DNA from: Posidonia oceanica
Taxonomy: Eukaryota > Streptophyta > Magnoliopsida > Alismatales > Posidoniaceae
Direction of reading: 5' to 3'
Assembly (NCBI GenBank): GCA_037176725.1
Contig: JAZBRS010000044.1
Span: 2,294,001 to 2,358,000 of the forward strand
DNA length: 64,000 nt
Part shown: positions 43,836 to 56,971 of the stretch, piece after piece
Layout of the letters: each line of letters opens with the position of its first letter
Position numbering within the stretch: position 1 is the first letter of the stretch
The notes under the pieces: model-generated
The model's input: only the letters and a program-made list of their open reading frames with translations
The model's database searches: none
What the model was told of the DNA's origin: nothing
Made by a program: the position numbers and the translations under genes

Positions 43836-46800
43836 TGTAACACCTGGAAATTCATTTTTGAGAATTCATTTTCCTTGTTATTATGTTTTGTAATGAATTC
43901 CTTGACTGTAGTCGGGTGTTACTTGCCTTGCAGGTCCCACTTGAGTTTGTTGTGGACCTCATCGGTGGTTTGTGTGGGTCTCTACCTGTATTGTTGTTGT
44001 GGATTCCCACTTATGGTGGTTGATAGGACAGATTATGGTCTGGTCCCTGATTTCTTTCTCTCTTTCTCTCCCTCTCTTTCTCTCCCTTTCTCTCTCTCTC
44101 TCTCTCTCTCTCTCCCTCCCTCTCTCTTTCCCCTCCACCCCCTCTCCCTCACGTGCCCTTCCCCTCCCTTCTCTTTTTCCCTTCCTCCCCCTCACGCACA
44201 CATCTCCTCAACTTCCCTGCACGTGCGTCCCCCCCTCCCCACTCGTGCCCGCTCCTCCTCTCCTCCTCGCACCCGTGCCCTAACCCCAGCCGGCGCAGCC
44301 TTCTCCTCCCCCATCTCTGTCTCCTCCTCCCTCCACCCTCTCCTCCTCCATTTTCCCCTCCCCTCCTTCCTCTTCCTCTTCCTCCTCGGTTGTTGGCGGT
44401 TGCTGGTGGTGGCCGGCTTGCGGTGGCGGTGGTACGGCGAGCTCCGGTCGTCATCCCAGTGGAGCAGCGAGCCCAAGAGTGGCGCATGGAGCTCGGAGTG
44501 CGTGTGGATTGCCGGAGGACGGAGTTGTCCCTCTGTCCCAAGATACACGCCTCGCCTTAGGAGCTGTAAATATATAGAATTGATATGCATGTGTCTCTTG
44601 CCATGTTTTGAATGATATGATAGTGTTTGGCAATTTTTAGGGATTTATATGCTTTTTGGTCGAATTTATCGGCTTAAGTTGGTTTATAGTCTAAATGTGG
44701 ATTTCTGAGGTTTTCTTGAGTTGTAGGCCTCAGAATGGCTTGATTATATTTTTATTATGTGCCATGCTATGTTTATATGCTATGGTAGAGGTTTAGTGAT
44801 TTTTAGAGATTTTATGTGATTTTGGCCGAATATATGGCCCAAGTGGCTTAATTGCCTGATTGTGGTTTCCCAGCGAATTCCGGTATTTTGGGCCTCGGAT
44901 TGAGGCGAATGTGATATGTTTGGGTTGCTTGAGCGGATGTGCTCGCTTCTATGTGTTGCATGCTGGATTTGGCATGAGTTTGATAGTATTTGAGGTTTTG
45001 ATAGAAAATGACTTGAATATTGGATTTTCGGTGTTTTTCTTGTGTTGCGTGCCTCAGAATGCCATAATATATGTATGGTTGCATTCCTTGTTTAATTCTG
45101 GAGATTTCGGTATATGGCATGCTAGTTTTGGAGCTTTATTCGGGTGTTTTGGGTTTTAAGTTGGCTTCTTAAGTTTTCTGCCCTGTCCTGATTCGACACG
45201 ACCATTTTGGTCGGTCTGTCGATTTCTAAGGGAAATCGGTACACTGGTTCATATCGGTGTCACCTTTTACTGTCAGATTTAGACTAGAGCCTGATTTCGG
45301 TTGATCGATATTGATCGGTCTGCCGTTTTCAAGGTTGGATCGGTCCGACCGGTGGATTTAGTTCCACTGAAGTAGGGATTTTCGGTACGACCGGTGTGAT
45401 ATCGGTCTGCCGATCACTGTGCAGACCGGTCGGCCGGTAGATTTAGTTCCACTAAAGCAGGGATTTTCAGTCTACCGGTTGGAGTACCGGTCTACCGATT
45501 CTGGTCTGGGATGCTCTCCCTTGTTTTCCAATGTGGTTTCCTCGGTTGGTTTTGGGACTTTTTGTGCTTTAACCCATGAGTTTAATAAATGTTTTCAAAG
45601 AGAATTTTGAGGAAAAATATGAATGGTTTGCAAATGGTTTTGCCGAGGTTTTCCGTGATCGAAAACCTAGGAGTTGTGTTGGCTGGACCCAGGGATGCGA
45701 CGACGTTCCTGGTGTGTCGCACACTTCGCCTGGGTTGAGGTTTAGGGGTCGGGATGCCGGCCGTACCTAGCAGTATCGTAGTAGCGGACTCGGAAGGTAT
45801 AATACTCCTGCGTAGCTGGACATGATACCCTAGTTGTTACGGGCACCAGGACTCGCTTGGTTTTGGGTGCTGGCTGAGCCTAGGGGTTGGAGCCTCTAGT
45901 GGTTCGGAGCACTGGTGCTGGCTGAGCCTAGGGGTTGGAGCCTTTAGTGGTTTGGAGCACTGAGTTGAGGTCACCGTATATTAGGCGTGCCTTGTGGTTT
46001 GTCCTGAGTGAGACAACTTGCCCAATTAGGGTGAGTAGCTTTCCTAGGTGGGGATCGCTTTTGAGGCATTTCTAGTGACGAGATGCTGGGACGGACACGC
46101 TCCTTCACAGGGCGGGTGTTCGTGACAGTGTAGTGAGCTGCAGGGGTGAGTCCGTGGCTACTGCTTGAGGCCAGGTCGGTTGCTTGGCGCTAGGCAACAC
46201 AATCAGTTGTGGTTTTGTGCCTGCGGGGCTGTGTTTTGGTTGTTGCTGGCCGTATTAGGCCTAGAGCTTTGCCTGAGTTTGGGTTTTGTGAGGTTTTGCT
46301 GTGTTTTGGGCCATATTGGGCCAGTTGCTTTCCGCCTGTGTATGGCATGAGATTGTGGTTTGTGTTTTGGATCGTATTGGGCCAGATGTTTTCCCGCCTA
46401 GTTATGGCGTGTGGTTTTGGTTTGAGCTTTGGATTGGTGGACCGTAATATTGATTGAGATTTGGTTTTACAAGGTATTTCCGCCTTGTTTTGGGCCGTAT
46501 TGGGCCAAGTGTTTTCCCAACCTGAGGGTTGGAGGGTTTTGAGTGGTTATGAGATTTTGGATCGATGGGCTGTGGTTTGTGAAATATTTTGTAAACGCCT
46601 GTCTTCCCCGGTTTTAGCTTGTTGGCTTTGGGAATGGTGTTTTATTTGATTATATTGTTTATTGTGGACCCAGATCTTGGAGTTTTACCGGTTGTACCGT
46701 ATTTGAGGTTTTATGTCGGTTTCTCGTGTGGTTTTTGCGAGGTGTGTACTGGGTGACGATTTCTAGGTCACTCACGTGTGCTTTGTGTGGTTTTCAATTG

Positions 46801-46986
46801 CAGGTGTAGATGATTAGCTGGTTCAGAGTTCTAGTGCATATAGTGGGAGTCACGTAGCTGTCTACTGCAGGTTCCTAACATAGATATTTGTTGTTTAGCC
46901 TAGTAGTTTATTGTAATTGTTGTAATTAATTAAGTTTTAAATTTATTAGGCTTTTGATTTTGTTGGTAGCGACTTGGGTCGTTATA
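43836..46986 (+). mobile_element. Ty3/gypsy solo LTR, 3.15 kb
   Basis: Starts TGTAACACCTGG and ends ...GGGTCGTTATA (the usual final CA has become TA). Perfect 5-bp duplications ATTAT flank it at 43831-43835 and 46987-46991. No primer-binding site or internal region follows, so it is a solo LTR. It is the same family as the LTRs of the element at 33185-40267, in opposite orientation. Inside: a CT tract at about 44051-44115, a CpG-rich block to 44560, and a cluster of CGGTCTACCG/CCGGTCGGCCGG-like palindromic words at 45190-45510. The open frames at 43806-44615 and nearby are low-complexity and judged spurious. Confidence 0.9.
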
Positions 46987-46991
46987 ATTAT

Positions 46992-48970
46992 TGTCAAAAT
47001 AAATTGAGTACAATGTTGATATAAATTTAGTTAAATTTAATATCTAGTGATTTAAAAAAGTATAATGTCATGATCTAACAGGATATAATGTTATCCCATG
47101 ATATGACAAAAGCATGTGAACAAATATCGTATCGAAAAAAGTGTACAAGATTAAACATACATAATAGAATATAGTGTCAAAAGTGCATATAATATGTCAC
47201 AGGCATATATATTGCATTAATGAATATTGTGTCAAGTAACACATGAAATGACATTACGTATAGTGGCAATACAATTCAAAATTTAGGCCACCATGTCATC
47301 AGGTTTATAACCATGAAGCACCCCCACAGTCATGTTGGATGACTAGGGAAAATTATACCTATGAGCCATATCGAGGGCTAAGAAAGAGTGAAGAGGGACC
47401 TTACAATGTTGCAGGGGTTGATCTCTTAGTTAACTCTTTCGTAGTATGTTGATGATTACACTTGATGGAGGCTCGAAGTGTCCCTAGTGATGGTGACACG
47501 GACACTTTGAAGTGTCTGTCTTCCAAAACCTCTCTCATGTCGTTAGTGTAGATTGCAGATTGTGAAATCGTACATGGTAGATCTTGATTGTTGATCTCCT
47601 CTTTAACCATTGACTGAGGACCTCTATTTATAAAGGAGGCCATATCTCCCAATCTAAGTATTGATAAGTTGAATTTTGAAATCAAACTATCCTAATAGTC
47701 TCTCTTGATAATGTCATGGCCTAAGCAAGTTGAACCTCCCTTTATCCACAGGATGAAATTTCTTGTTTCATTGCATGTTCCATGGGCTACTGATAATATT
47801 GTCCATATATGAAAACATTGATGTAGATGGCACATTTTATATCACATGCTCCCTCGCCTTAGAGTTCTTCTTGGAGTGGGGTTTCACACTCTGATAATTT
47901 TGAAGTGGATATCGGACCCACACATTTAGTAGGCTTCAAGTTCTTAATGGGCCTATATTGGAATTTTAAAGTTTCATTGTCAACACTTGTACTCTGGAAG
48001 AAGGATGAAGAAGGAGAAAGAATAAGGTAGTTGAGTTTGCCACACCATAAATATTATACTACCCTTTATATATTTTACCTGTATCCCCTTCCTTTTCGAC
48101 TCGTCGTTGAGCACTCCTCTTCCCACAGTGGTATGACGACTAGTCCGGTGTCTATCGTCCAGTACGAGGTCATGCAGATGGGGTGAGCAATGAAGAAAAG
48201 TTGGGTCAAATCATCTAATCTTTATCATGGCAATTGTGGTAAATAATCATTGATTTATCGATAAATCATGCAACTAATGAAGGATAAGATAATCATTTTG
48301 AGTTGTTTTCCATCCAATTCCCCTTGTGCACTACCTCCACTGGCTCCAAAATGCACACCTTGTCTATAGTTATTGGAGCTCAAGTAATGCCCAGAGCACT
48401 CCCACCAGTGGGCTGTTTGTTTGAACAAAACAACTCCCAAATGCTACTGGAGCTCCAGGAGCCGATGGAGATGGAGCGTGCAAACAAACACATTCAATAA
48501 GAAAAAAAAAGTGTTTGCACGTTGATTGGAACACATGAAATCTAAATAGCTCAAAATGATATTGGTACAAAAGATGACAAGTGGAACTCAAGTATTATAA
48601 AGCACCTGCAACATTTTTTCACTATCCGTAATTGTGTTTTTACATGAACCCCATAATTCAACACCCTTCGGAAATTCTGATGACTGAACTTTATCTCACA
48701 TCATATAATAAAAGTAAACATCTTATTTTCATATTAAAAAGTCCAACAACATGTAGACAAATTATAAAAGCCATTAATCAATTGTAACAATACAACATAG
48801 ACCACACAGGTGCAAATAGCATTAACACAAACCACTGCTTCAAGATGAGAACTTCTCCTCGACAATTTTATCTGCCATCACCATCTATGCACGCATACGA
48901 TGATAATCCAGCACACCTTGCATCATGCCTCTAGATTGACTTCACAATCATTAAATTGAAGTCTACAGTA
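46992..48970. other. Intergenic region downstream of the kinase gene
   Basis: No gene supported. A TGTTTGTTTG / CAAACAAACA pair around 48417 and 48480 hints at a small inverted-repeat fragment. The 3' untranslated end of the minus-strand kinase gene probably lies in 48650-48970. Confidence 0.35.
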
Positions 48971-51900
48971 TCATCTTCCAGTTTCTTCAGTCACATCCTT
49001 ATGATTCAAGCTTGGACACCCTCTTCCACCACGGGTTGTGTCAAAGTTGCCAAATGTCAAGCCTCCACCCAGAATAGTGTCCATCTCTTCAGGATTATGT
49101 TCAACCCAAGGTCGTTTCTTTGATCTTAGAAATGCTTCTAGCTCTATTACAATTTCCCTCATTGCTGGTCTTTCTTCTCCTCTTAAGCTCAAACATTGTA
49201 CTGCAAGGTCTATGACATTTTTAAGTTGTTCTAACAATGCTTCATTCACTACCTGGGGATCCAAAATATCTAGAAGTCTATTTTCATTGGCACAAGAAAT
49301 GAAATTCATTGCAAGACTAATATCTTCTTCTGATCCCCCAAAGGAAAGTGCCTTTTTTCCTGAAAGAAGCTCCACTAGAACTACCCCGTAACTATAGACA
49401 TCACTTTTATCTGTCAGTTGGCATGTTTGTAAGTATTGAGGATCCAAGTAACCCAACGTTCCTTGCACAATTGTTGTGATTCTTTTCTTATCATTGGGTG
49501 CCAAGATTGAAGTTCCAAAGTCAGAAACCTTAGCTGTGACATTTTGATCCAAGAGGATGTTTGAAGATTTGACATCTCCATGAAGGATAGGAGGAGATGC
49601 CGCAGAATGTAAGTAAGCAAGGGCTTCTGCAGCTTCCAGAGCAATCCTTAGACGAGTGTGCAAGGATATCAGACATTCATGTCTCTTCTCATGTATGTAT
49701 TGAAAAAGAGTACCATTTGGGATGTATTCATACACTAACATTGGGACTTCCACCTCCAAGCAACAACCTAGAAGTTTTACCACATTCCTATGGTTTATCT
49801 GAGAAAGTATGAGCATTTCCTTCGCAAATTCCTTACTTTTATTCACATCCATCATCACAGATTTCTTTATTGCAACTATTCTTTTATCATCTAGGATTCC
49901 TCTATAAACTATTCCATAGCCTCCTCTTCCTAGAATGTCTTTTTCATCGAAATGATTAGTTGCACTTTCCATCTCAGCCAATGTAAATATCCGAAATGCA
50001 TTTGCTTGATGTGAGGATATTTGTTGCTGTAGGAGCATACCTCCATTATGCTGAAAGAATTTTTGTTTGAGATGCAAGAGCTTTCTCTTTTGTAAACCCC
50101 AGTAAGTCCATGAACCAAGGAATAGAAGTGGTAACAAACAAGAGCCCGAGCCTGCATCAAAGCTAGTGTCAATGTTTCATGATTGTTTTTCATCCTGTTG
50201 TGTCATTATGTTATTTATGCCTAGTGGAGTCACTATGTTGCTTCCTAGTTTCAACAATAATTTTATTTAAATGTATGAGAGCCCAACTGCAAAATTCTAT
50301 CAAACAGGGGTCTATTATTGCATCTTATAAAATAGAAGTTGATCAGGATAAATGATGGGTTAGTAATGCGACAATTCTGTCGCCTCCATTTAGGATTCTT
50401 TTTAACTATATCTTTTTCTTTTAGAAAAGATATTGTTTATTTTTATTTTTATTTTTATTTTTATCTTTATCTTTATCGTTATTTTTACAAAAAAATAATA
50501 AATACGACTACAACAATTTAAACTTAGGAACGAGCAAGGGTACTAAAGTAGAGAAGTTTTAAATTAGCAGGATTCTACCTAGTTAATAAGTGGCATTTTC
50601 TGATCTGCAAAACTTTTTTATTTTACATAAAAATAAAAAAGTTGTCATAGTCTATTCGAGTTAATTAATTTGAGTTTTTTTTTTTTTTTACTTTTAAACT
50701 GTTGTTTAAATTTTATATATCTAGAATAGATTAAGATACTCCATGCTCCTTTCTCTTATTAGCACTTCGTCTCTTAGATCTCAACATGATGTGAAAATTT
50801 TGTCCTATTCAAGATCCCCAAACACCTCAGTTTACTACATATTGCTATTTACTACGGTTATTCATGTATATTTATTGACATACTTATTCTGAAAATATGA
50901 TCTCTTTTGATAGGGTAGCTCTTCATGATTTTATTCTTATTGAAGTGTTATTTAAGTATACCCATAGGCAAACGTAGGGTTATTTCATTCTTATCTCATT
51001 ACCAAACAAGAGATAACTAAATTCTTATGCTATTCATAATAAAAGCTATCTTTATAATATGAACTTGAACAAACCTAAGGCAATTTAGTCTTTTTTGGTA
51101 ACATGTTTAAGTTTAAAAGAATTATACAAAGTTTGTATATTTACTAATATTTATAGAGGGAGTGGATCAGATGAGACATGATCTCACCAAATGCTAAATG
51201 AACCCTTGAAAAATACTGCAACGTAGTTTTCAAATAAAATATACTTGTAATATTGAGTGAAATCCCAAAGTACGGTGAAAGAAAGGAAGACAAACAAGTT
51301 ATGGTCTATGTGATCTTTCAATGTTCTAATATATTTTTCTAGCTAAGTTTATTAATATTTTATACGGGTTTACCTATGGTCAGCTTTATCTATACAGGGA
51401 ACTTTTGATCACTAAGCTCCTCGATGCACTTCCCTCTTCTATGGTTTGTCCATTGGGTCATTAATTGTATATTGGAAACCACAACAAGCCTCCATCATCA
51501 AAGCAAGCCCAAGCCCATGCATGAAGGACCTCATTGTTGGCAGCTTTGTTTCCATACTCGTCAATATATAGTCTGTGGGAATGTAATTCTGAGGTCGGAG
51601 GTAGGTCTGTGTTGTAATGGTGGCAGCCCATCCTTGAACAGCTGAAATGGGTTGGGTTGGGTTGGGTCGATTGGTATTTGGGTTAACCCAGCCCATCTTG
51701 CATTACTTCTCGGCTAAGCCGAGGAGACCATAGGTAACTTAGAGGCATCATTATTGTAGGTGATCTATGTTTTAATTTTTATTTTAGGACTTTAACAATA
51801 ATACTACAAGGTATTTGTACTTAACATTTCATTAGAATCCGATTGACAAAAAAACTCTATCTAAAGGTCCTTAAATAATAGTACTCAACCGTTAAAGTTT

Positions 51901-53389
51901 AACTCCTTAATCAACGGTAAAAAAAAAAAAAAAAACATGAGATTAAAGTATGTTATGGAGATGAAGTTGCATTAAAATGTTGCGTAATTAGATTTTCCAT
52001 TATTAAAATAAAATGCTGAAAAATGATCACCTCAAGCGAATATGGTTGTAAATAACAAACATCAAACTAATTTTGATAGTTAGAAAAACTGTTATTTTCA
52101 TGTTCCTTTTATATTTTTCTTGATAATAAGCTGTATCAATTGTGTATAAGTTACCTATAGCCAGCTTCGACCATAAAGGGGGATTTTGATGTACAACATC
52201 CTTGACACACTCCTCATTTCTGGGATCAGTGGCACTGGTGCCCGCTGGACAGGAGCAATCATAAGTCCCTGGCATGTTTGTGCAAGTACCCTTGCATGGG
52301 TAGTCCTTTGGATTCTTGCACTCGTCGATATCTGCAAGCACCATTGTTTAGCAAGAAGAAAGAATTAGGACAAAATTAAAGGTTAATTTTATTTGCCACC
52401 TGTATTGTAGAGGAAATATTAGTATAATAAAACAAAAGGCTAGAGCATGCTATCCAATCACATAAATGGGGGAGCTCCGAGTGCTTAGTTGTTACCTTCG
52501 AGATAGGGATTTCCTTGATAACCTGAAGAGCAGTTGCAGAGGTACCCGAGCCCATTACGTGATTGAAAACATTTGCTGTTCGTGCTCCTACAGGCATAGG
52601 TGGTCGAGTTCCTTCTAGCTGTTTCACATGTGTCTCCTTCTATTATAGCCCAGTCCAACATTATAGGCCATTTTCGCGATAAGCCGTCATATTGCTTGGT
52701 GAGAGAAAAGAAGTATAGAAAACAAAACCTTTCTTGGTTAACCAAGAATGCTGTACTACAAGGATTGAAATCTGCAACAACGGTGCGATTCAAGAAAGAG
52801 GAAAAATTTGCCCTCATAAATTTGATGCCTCTGGGGATCGAAACCTGGCAACAGCCGATACCGGAGCACGTGCCGTCTATCACCGTATCTAAAGTTTTGC
52901 ACGTGGAGACACATCCTGTCCGGAAAGCATCTTTATCACTGTCGTTGCCAGTAATGATGTATGCACAACTGTTACATCCGGTGATCGTGAACTTGTCATA
53001 GTCTGAAGAGTAGGTGAATGCAGTAGCGGATAGACCGTGCAATGATGCATATGATACATAATATGATGTTGATGGACAAGCATAAGTAACTTCTTCATGC
53101 TCGGTGTCCACAAGTTACTTCATGCAACAATATATTGAAGAGCATCTCGTACTTTCCACTAAACGGTCTAGTTGAAGGTGGGTCGTCGTCATTCTCTCTA
53201 CATTTTAGGAGAAAGGTTTCATCCCTGGAACAGTTATCTCGAATCCCAAATGGGTATGGAATCTCCACAGCGCCACACTTGGAGGGACACCCGGGCAAGG
53301 CCTGAGATGCTACTGGTAATGTCGTTGAATTGGAGCAGCATCACCACTACTAGTGTTAGAATTGGTAATAAGAACACCTGCAAAACCAT
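48971..53389 (-). CDS. Wall-associated receptor kinase (WAK-like), possibly broken
   Basis: WAKs span the plasma membrane, bind pectin outside the cell and signal through a Ser/Thr kinase. Three exons with good splice sites: 53389-52496, 52331-52155, 50151-48971 (the usual WAK layout). Exon 1 has a signal peptide from the ATG at 53389 (MVLQVFLLPILTLVVVMLL), the galacturonan-binding start GCPSKCGAVEIPYPFG, and an EGF-like repeat (CFQSRNGLGYLCNCSSGYQG). Exon 2 is a calcium-binding EGF repeat (DIDECKNP ... GTYDCSCPAG). Exon 3 has a short membrane segment (LLPLLFLGSW), then a kinase: GRGGYGIVYRG, VAIKKS, LHGDVKSSNILLD, SDFGTS, GTLGYLDPQY. The catalytic loop reads HGD, not HRD, so it is non-RD. 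Two one-base shifts are needed in exon 1: between the signal peptide and GCPSKC (about 53300-53330) and near 53105. Kinase and EGF exons are open. Either a recent pseudogene or sequence errors. Confidence 0.82.
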
Positions 53390-53489
53390 TAATTAATGCT
53401 TGGAATTCTTTTCTCGCGCAAAAACAAGAAGGGATACAATTTAGTTAAGATCTGGTTACTATGTAATGTATGCAGACATAGGAGTTTCC

Positions 53490-53544
53490 TTTTTTTTTTT
53501 TTTTTTTTTTTTTTGAAAGAAGACATAAGAGTTCTTAGTAACAT

Positions 53545-53606
<62 letters not shown>
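53490..53606. repeat. Poly-T run and (TC)n microsatellite
   Basis: About 25 T at 53490-53514, then a (TC) run of some 30 units at 53547-53606, roughly 100-220 bp upstream of the kinase start codon. CT tracts of this type are common in plant 5' regions. Length polymorphism or sequencing error is likely here. Confidence 0.9.
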
Positions 53607-53608
<2 letters not shown>

Positions 53609-56600
53609 GTCCAACGCTTGACAATTAGAGATAAGGATGTGCGTATCTTTTTCTTTGAAAAACTGTAAGGACGTACATATCAATCAGTAATTTATGTTTA
53701 ATGGGTGGATGTCGATTGATTTTTTTAACTGCTACGTTGGCCACGATGTTAATGAATGATATTATAAACTATTAACATTTCTGCTATGTAAGAAGAATGT
53801 GTAATTCCAGAATAACTTGCAAGTACATATGTTGTAAGCATGTTAGTATTTAATCTAAGTCATTCATTGCCGAAATAGAATATTGGTCATGCTTTCTTTC
53901 TAATGGTATTTTTTGTGATGTACAGGTCGATACATGGATATATATATATATATATATAAACATATGTTATGTTTTATTATAAGAAAAATTATATTAAGTG
54001 AATATACGGTTATATTCCTTCCAAAAGGAGGACAACAACCATGATGGCATCGATAAAGAAAAAGGGGATAATGACGACTAAGGAAGAAGAGGGATGACGA
54101 CGACAGAAGAGGATGACGATGGCGACGACGGAAAAGAAGGATGATGACGACGATGACAGAGGAGGAGAAGGAGGATGACAATGGAAGAGGAGGATGACAT
54201 TAACGACAACAACGATGCCTACAGTAAAGTGGGACAATGACAATATCGATTACAAAAAACGATGAAGATGACAATGAAGGAGAAAGACAATGATGATGGA
54301 AGAGACAGATGATAATAAAAAAGAAGGCGGTGGATAACAGATGATGCTATCAGAGGAAGAGGAGAAAGTAAAACTCAAGTCATACATATATTACTTGGGG
54401 CCGATTTGTGTACAAGGTGAAAAATAAAATAAGATAAGTAATTATTAGAACAAAAAAAAATGAACCATGTTTTGCCTTGACTTCTTTCCATGTATCCAAG
54501 CATTAAAATGAGCGGAACAAGAGGAAATGATTTCCCTCCGTTTCCCTCTTGGGAACCAAAGGTAAAAAAGTTTCACATATGTAGAAAGGAAACTGAATTT
54601 CCCTCTGTTTCCTTTTTCTTTTTGTGCATAAACATCCAAAAATTTCCTATTAAAGAGAAACTCAATTCTATTTATTTTATTTTCTTTTTCCCGAATATGA
54701 TTGCACAGACTCCCTAGTTGGCAATCACCTAGTCACTATGCTAGAGATATCTTATTGATTCACAACTTGTACAAGTCAGCCAGACAGTGCAGTGGACATT
54801 AAGTCTACCATGGGATTTGGAATGAACCATTCGGTAACCCAATGAGGTTACACCCAATCAGGTAATCATAGAAAAGTTGATCACTATTTCTAAAAAAAAA
54901 AAAACTCTGGGTGAAAGACGTGTATGAAATTCTTATTTCTGCAAAATTGCTTTTTAACAAAAGCTATAGTTATGAATGCAATTCCAAACAGAACCTTAGT
55001 GTCAACTTCCATATAGTTCTGGATTGACCTATTTTTTAAATTTGCTTGTTTTATTCATTCATTGATTTTGTTTATTTTTTTAATAAATATAAATACCATC
55101 AAACTTGCTGATATTATTCCACAAATTAATTTTTTTCCATGAAATGGTTGTAACATATGTGTGCCATTTAACACATACACGTTCGATATATTTTCAATTC
55201 AAACGCAACCGATGCATATGCGTGTTAAACTTTCAATGACCTGCACAAGACACTGGTTCAAGTCTTATATTAATTGAAAAAACCTGTTTTGAAACCACCG
55301 ACACATTCTCATCATAAATAATGAAAGCTTAAAATCAGAGAATGACAAATTCAAAGTGACATTAGTGTCAACATATACATGAAATCTTTACTCTATATTC
55401 AAGGATGATACTTTATTTATGTATTTACAATATAGACGGTCCTACATATATATATATATACACCCAATTCGGAAACGGGTTGGACATGCCAAATCAGGTT
55501 GTCGAATTCAAATGGGTCAAAAATTGCCTCCTCTATATAATCGTTGCTAGTTATATTTTATGTAGCTCTGCAATTATGCATTTATATATTAATCCTGTAT
55601 TAAAATATTTGCAAGAAACTAATAAGATGCAGCTATATTTATAAATTAAAAAATTAAGGTAATTTGATATTTCGAGATACGTTAAATGGACTTTGGAAAG
55701 GTCAGGAGTTTCAACTACGACTAACAAACCTCCTCTTTCTATTACTCAAGATGCATGGATTCGTATCGCATGAAAATTTACTATTCTATTGTTTGCACGG
55801 AATTTGTCCAACTTACTGCTTTTGATTTACTCAAGAAGGCAGATTCAATAGTCGTAATACAATCAGGGTTGAGTAAAAATGTGAGTTGTATAATTCTTGA
55901 TGTCAAAGATGAGATTTTCAAGTAAATAGTGTTGTTTTTTAGAAGCGGCAGCTGTGGCCTAGCCAGTCCTCTAGGAAGTAGGAAGAATTATCAATCACAA
56001 GTTTAATTGGGACTCTTCTTTACTAATTTTAGGAGCAAAAATGTCAGGAACCATTTTTCATTTTATAAAAGAAAAAAAATCATATGTGCATCAAGTAAAC
56101 ATATTAATCCTGGAAACCAGTGAGTTGAGTCGAGAGCAAGTATTATGATGTATGAGGAAGTTGGGACAAAACTAGCCGATTGGAATCATTCAAAAATCAA
56201 GTGTCTTTGCAGTAAAGAATATTCAAATATAACACAACTTTGACTTACTTGTTTACCTTAATTTGCGATACGCTCGGGGCCTGGAGTTGCTGGTCCAAGA
56301 GATGGAGGAGGAGCTGGCAGAAGCCTGGATAATTTTGGCTTACGTGGCTTCAGATGCCTTCCTCCCTGTCACCTCCGATAACCCATCCAGGGAACGAGAC
56401 TGTCGACTTGGTGGAAGTCTTCCGAGGACCAAGTGATTATAATCAGGAAATATACTTTGCTAACAAAATGTATATTCGATTCTTGACCATAAATCCTCGT
56501 AAAAAAATCACGTCAAATTTCCGGGAGCTACATGAATCAACCGAGTGATTAACTATTTTGAAGGTGAAGATATGTAACAACAACATTATATGTAGTGATT

Positions 56601-56971
56601 GATAGTGATTATACATTATATGTAGTAAGAGGACTCTTTAAAAATTATAAAATATAGCAATGTTATGGATATCAAGAAAGAAACAAGCAATCATACATAG
56701 AAAACACAGATTTGAGCAATTTATCCAAAAAGACTATGTCCACGGACAATGATAGATCGTTATATACTATAATGAGAAATTAAGGTTACAAAATAAAGGA
56801 GACGGACACCCAAAGGGTTACGTTTAGATCTCCATTCTAAACTCTATGGAGTGCACTCCGATGTAGGCTCCAAATAGATAGACTAGGATTCAATACGTCT
56901 TAACAAGCAAATTCAATTCAAGAATATCTACATGTGATGTATTTATTTATATGTGCATAATTTCATATAGT
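53607..56971. other. Intergenic region with GA-rich tract
   Basis: Mostly AT-rich. (TA)n at about 53937-53958; a purine-rich GATGACGAC-type low-complexity tract at 54015-54365; (TA)n again near 55446-55460. The frame at 56354-56548 has no recognisable domain. No gene supported. Confidence 0.45.

Noticed and set aside
43806..44615. 269-residue open frame
   Set aside because: Runs across the edge of a solo LTR and through its CT tract and GC-rich block; no domain is visible.
48400..48600. Small hAT-like MITE
   Set aside because: Only a 10-bp inverted word pair (TGTTTGTTTG/CAAACAAACA) and no target duplication; too little evidence.
56354..56548. 64-residue open frame, and a proline-rich minus-strand frame nearby
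   Set aside because: GC-richer than the surroundings but no recognisable domain, splice context or start could be supported.
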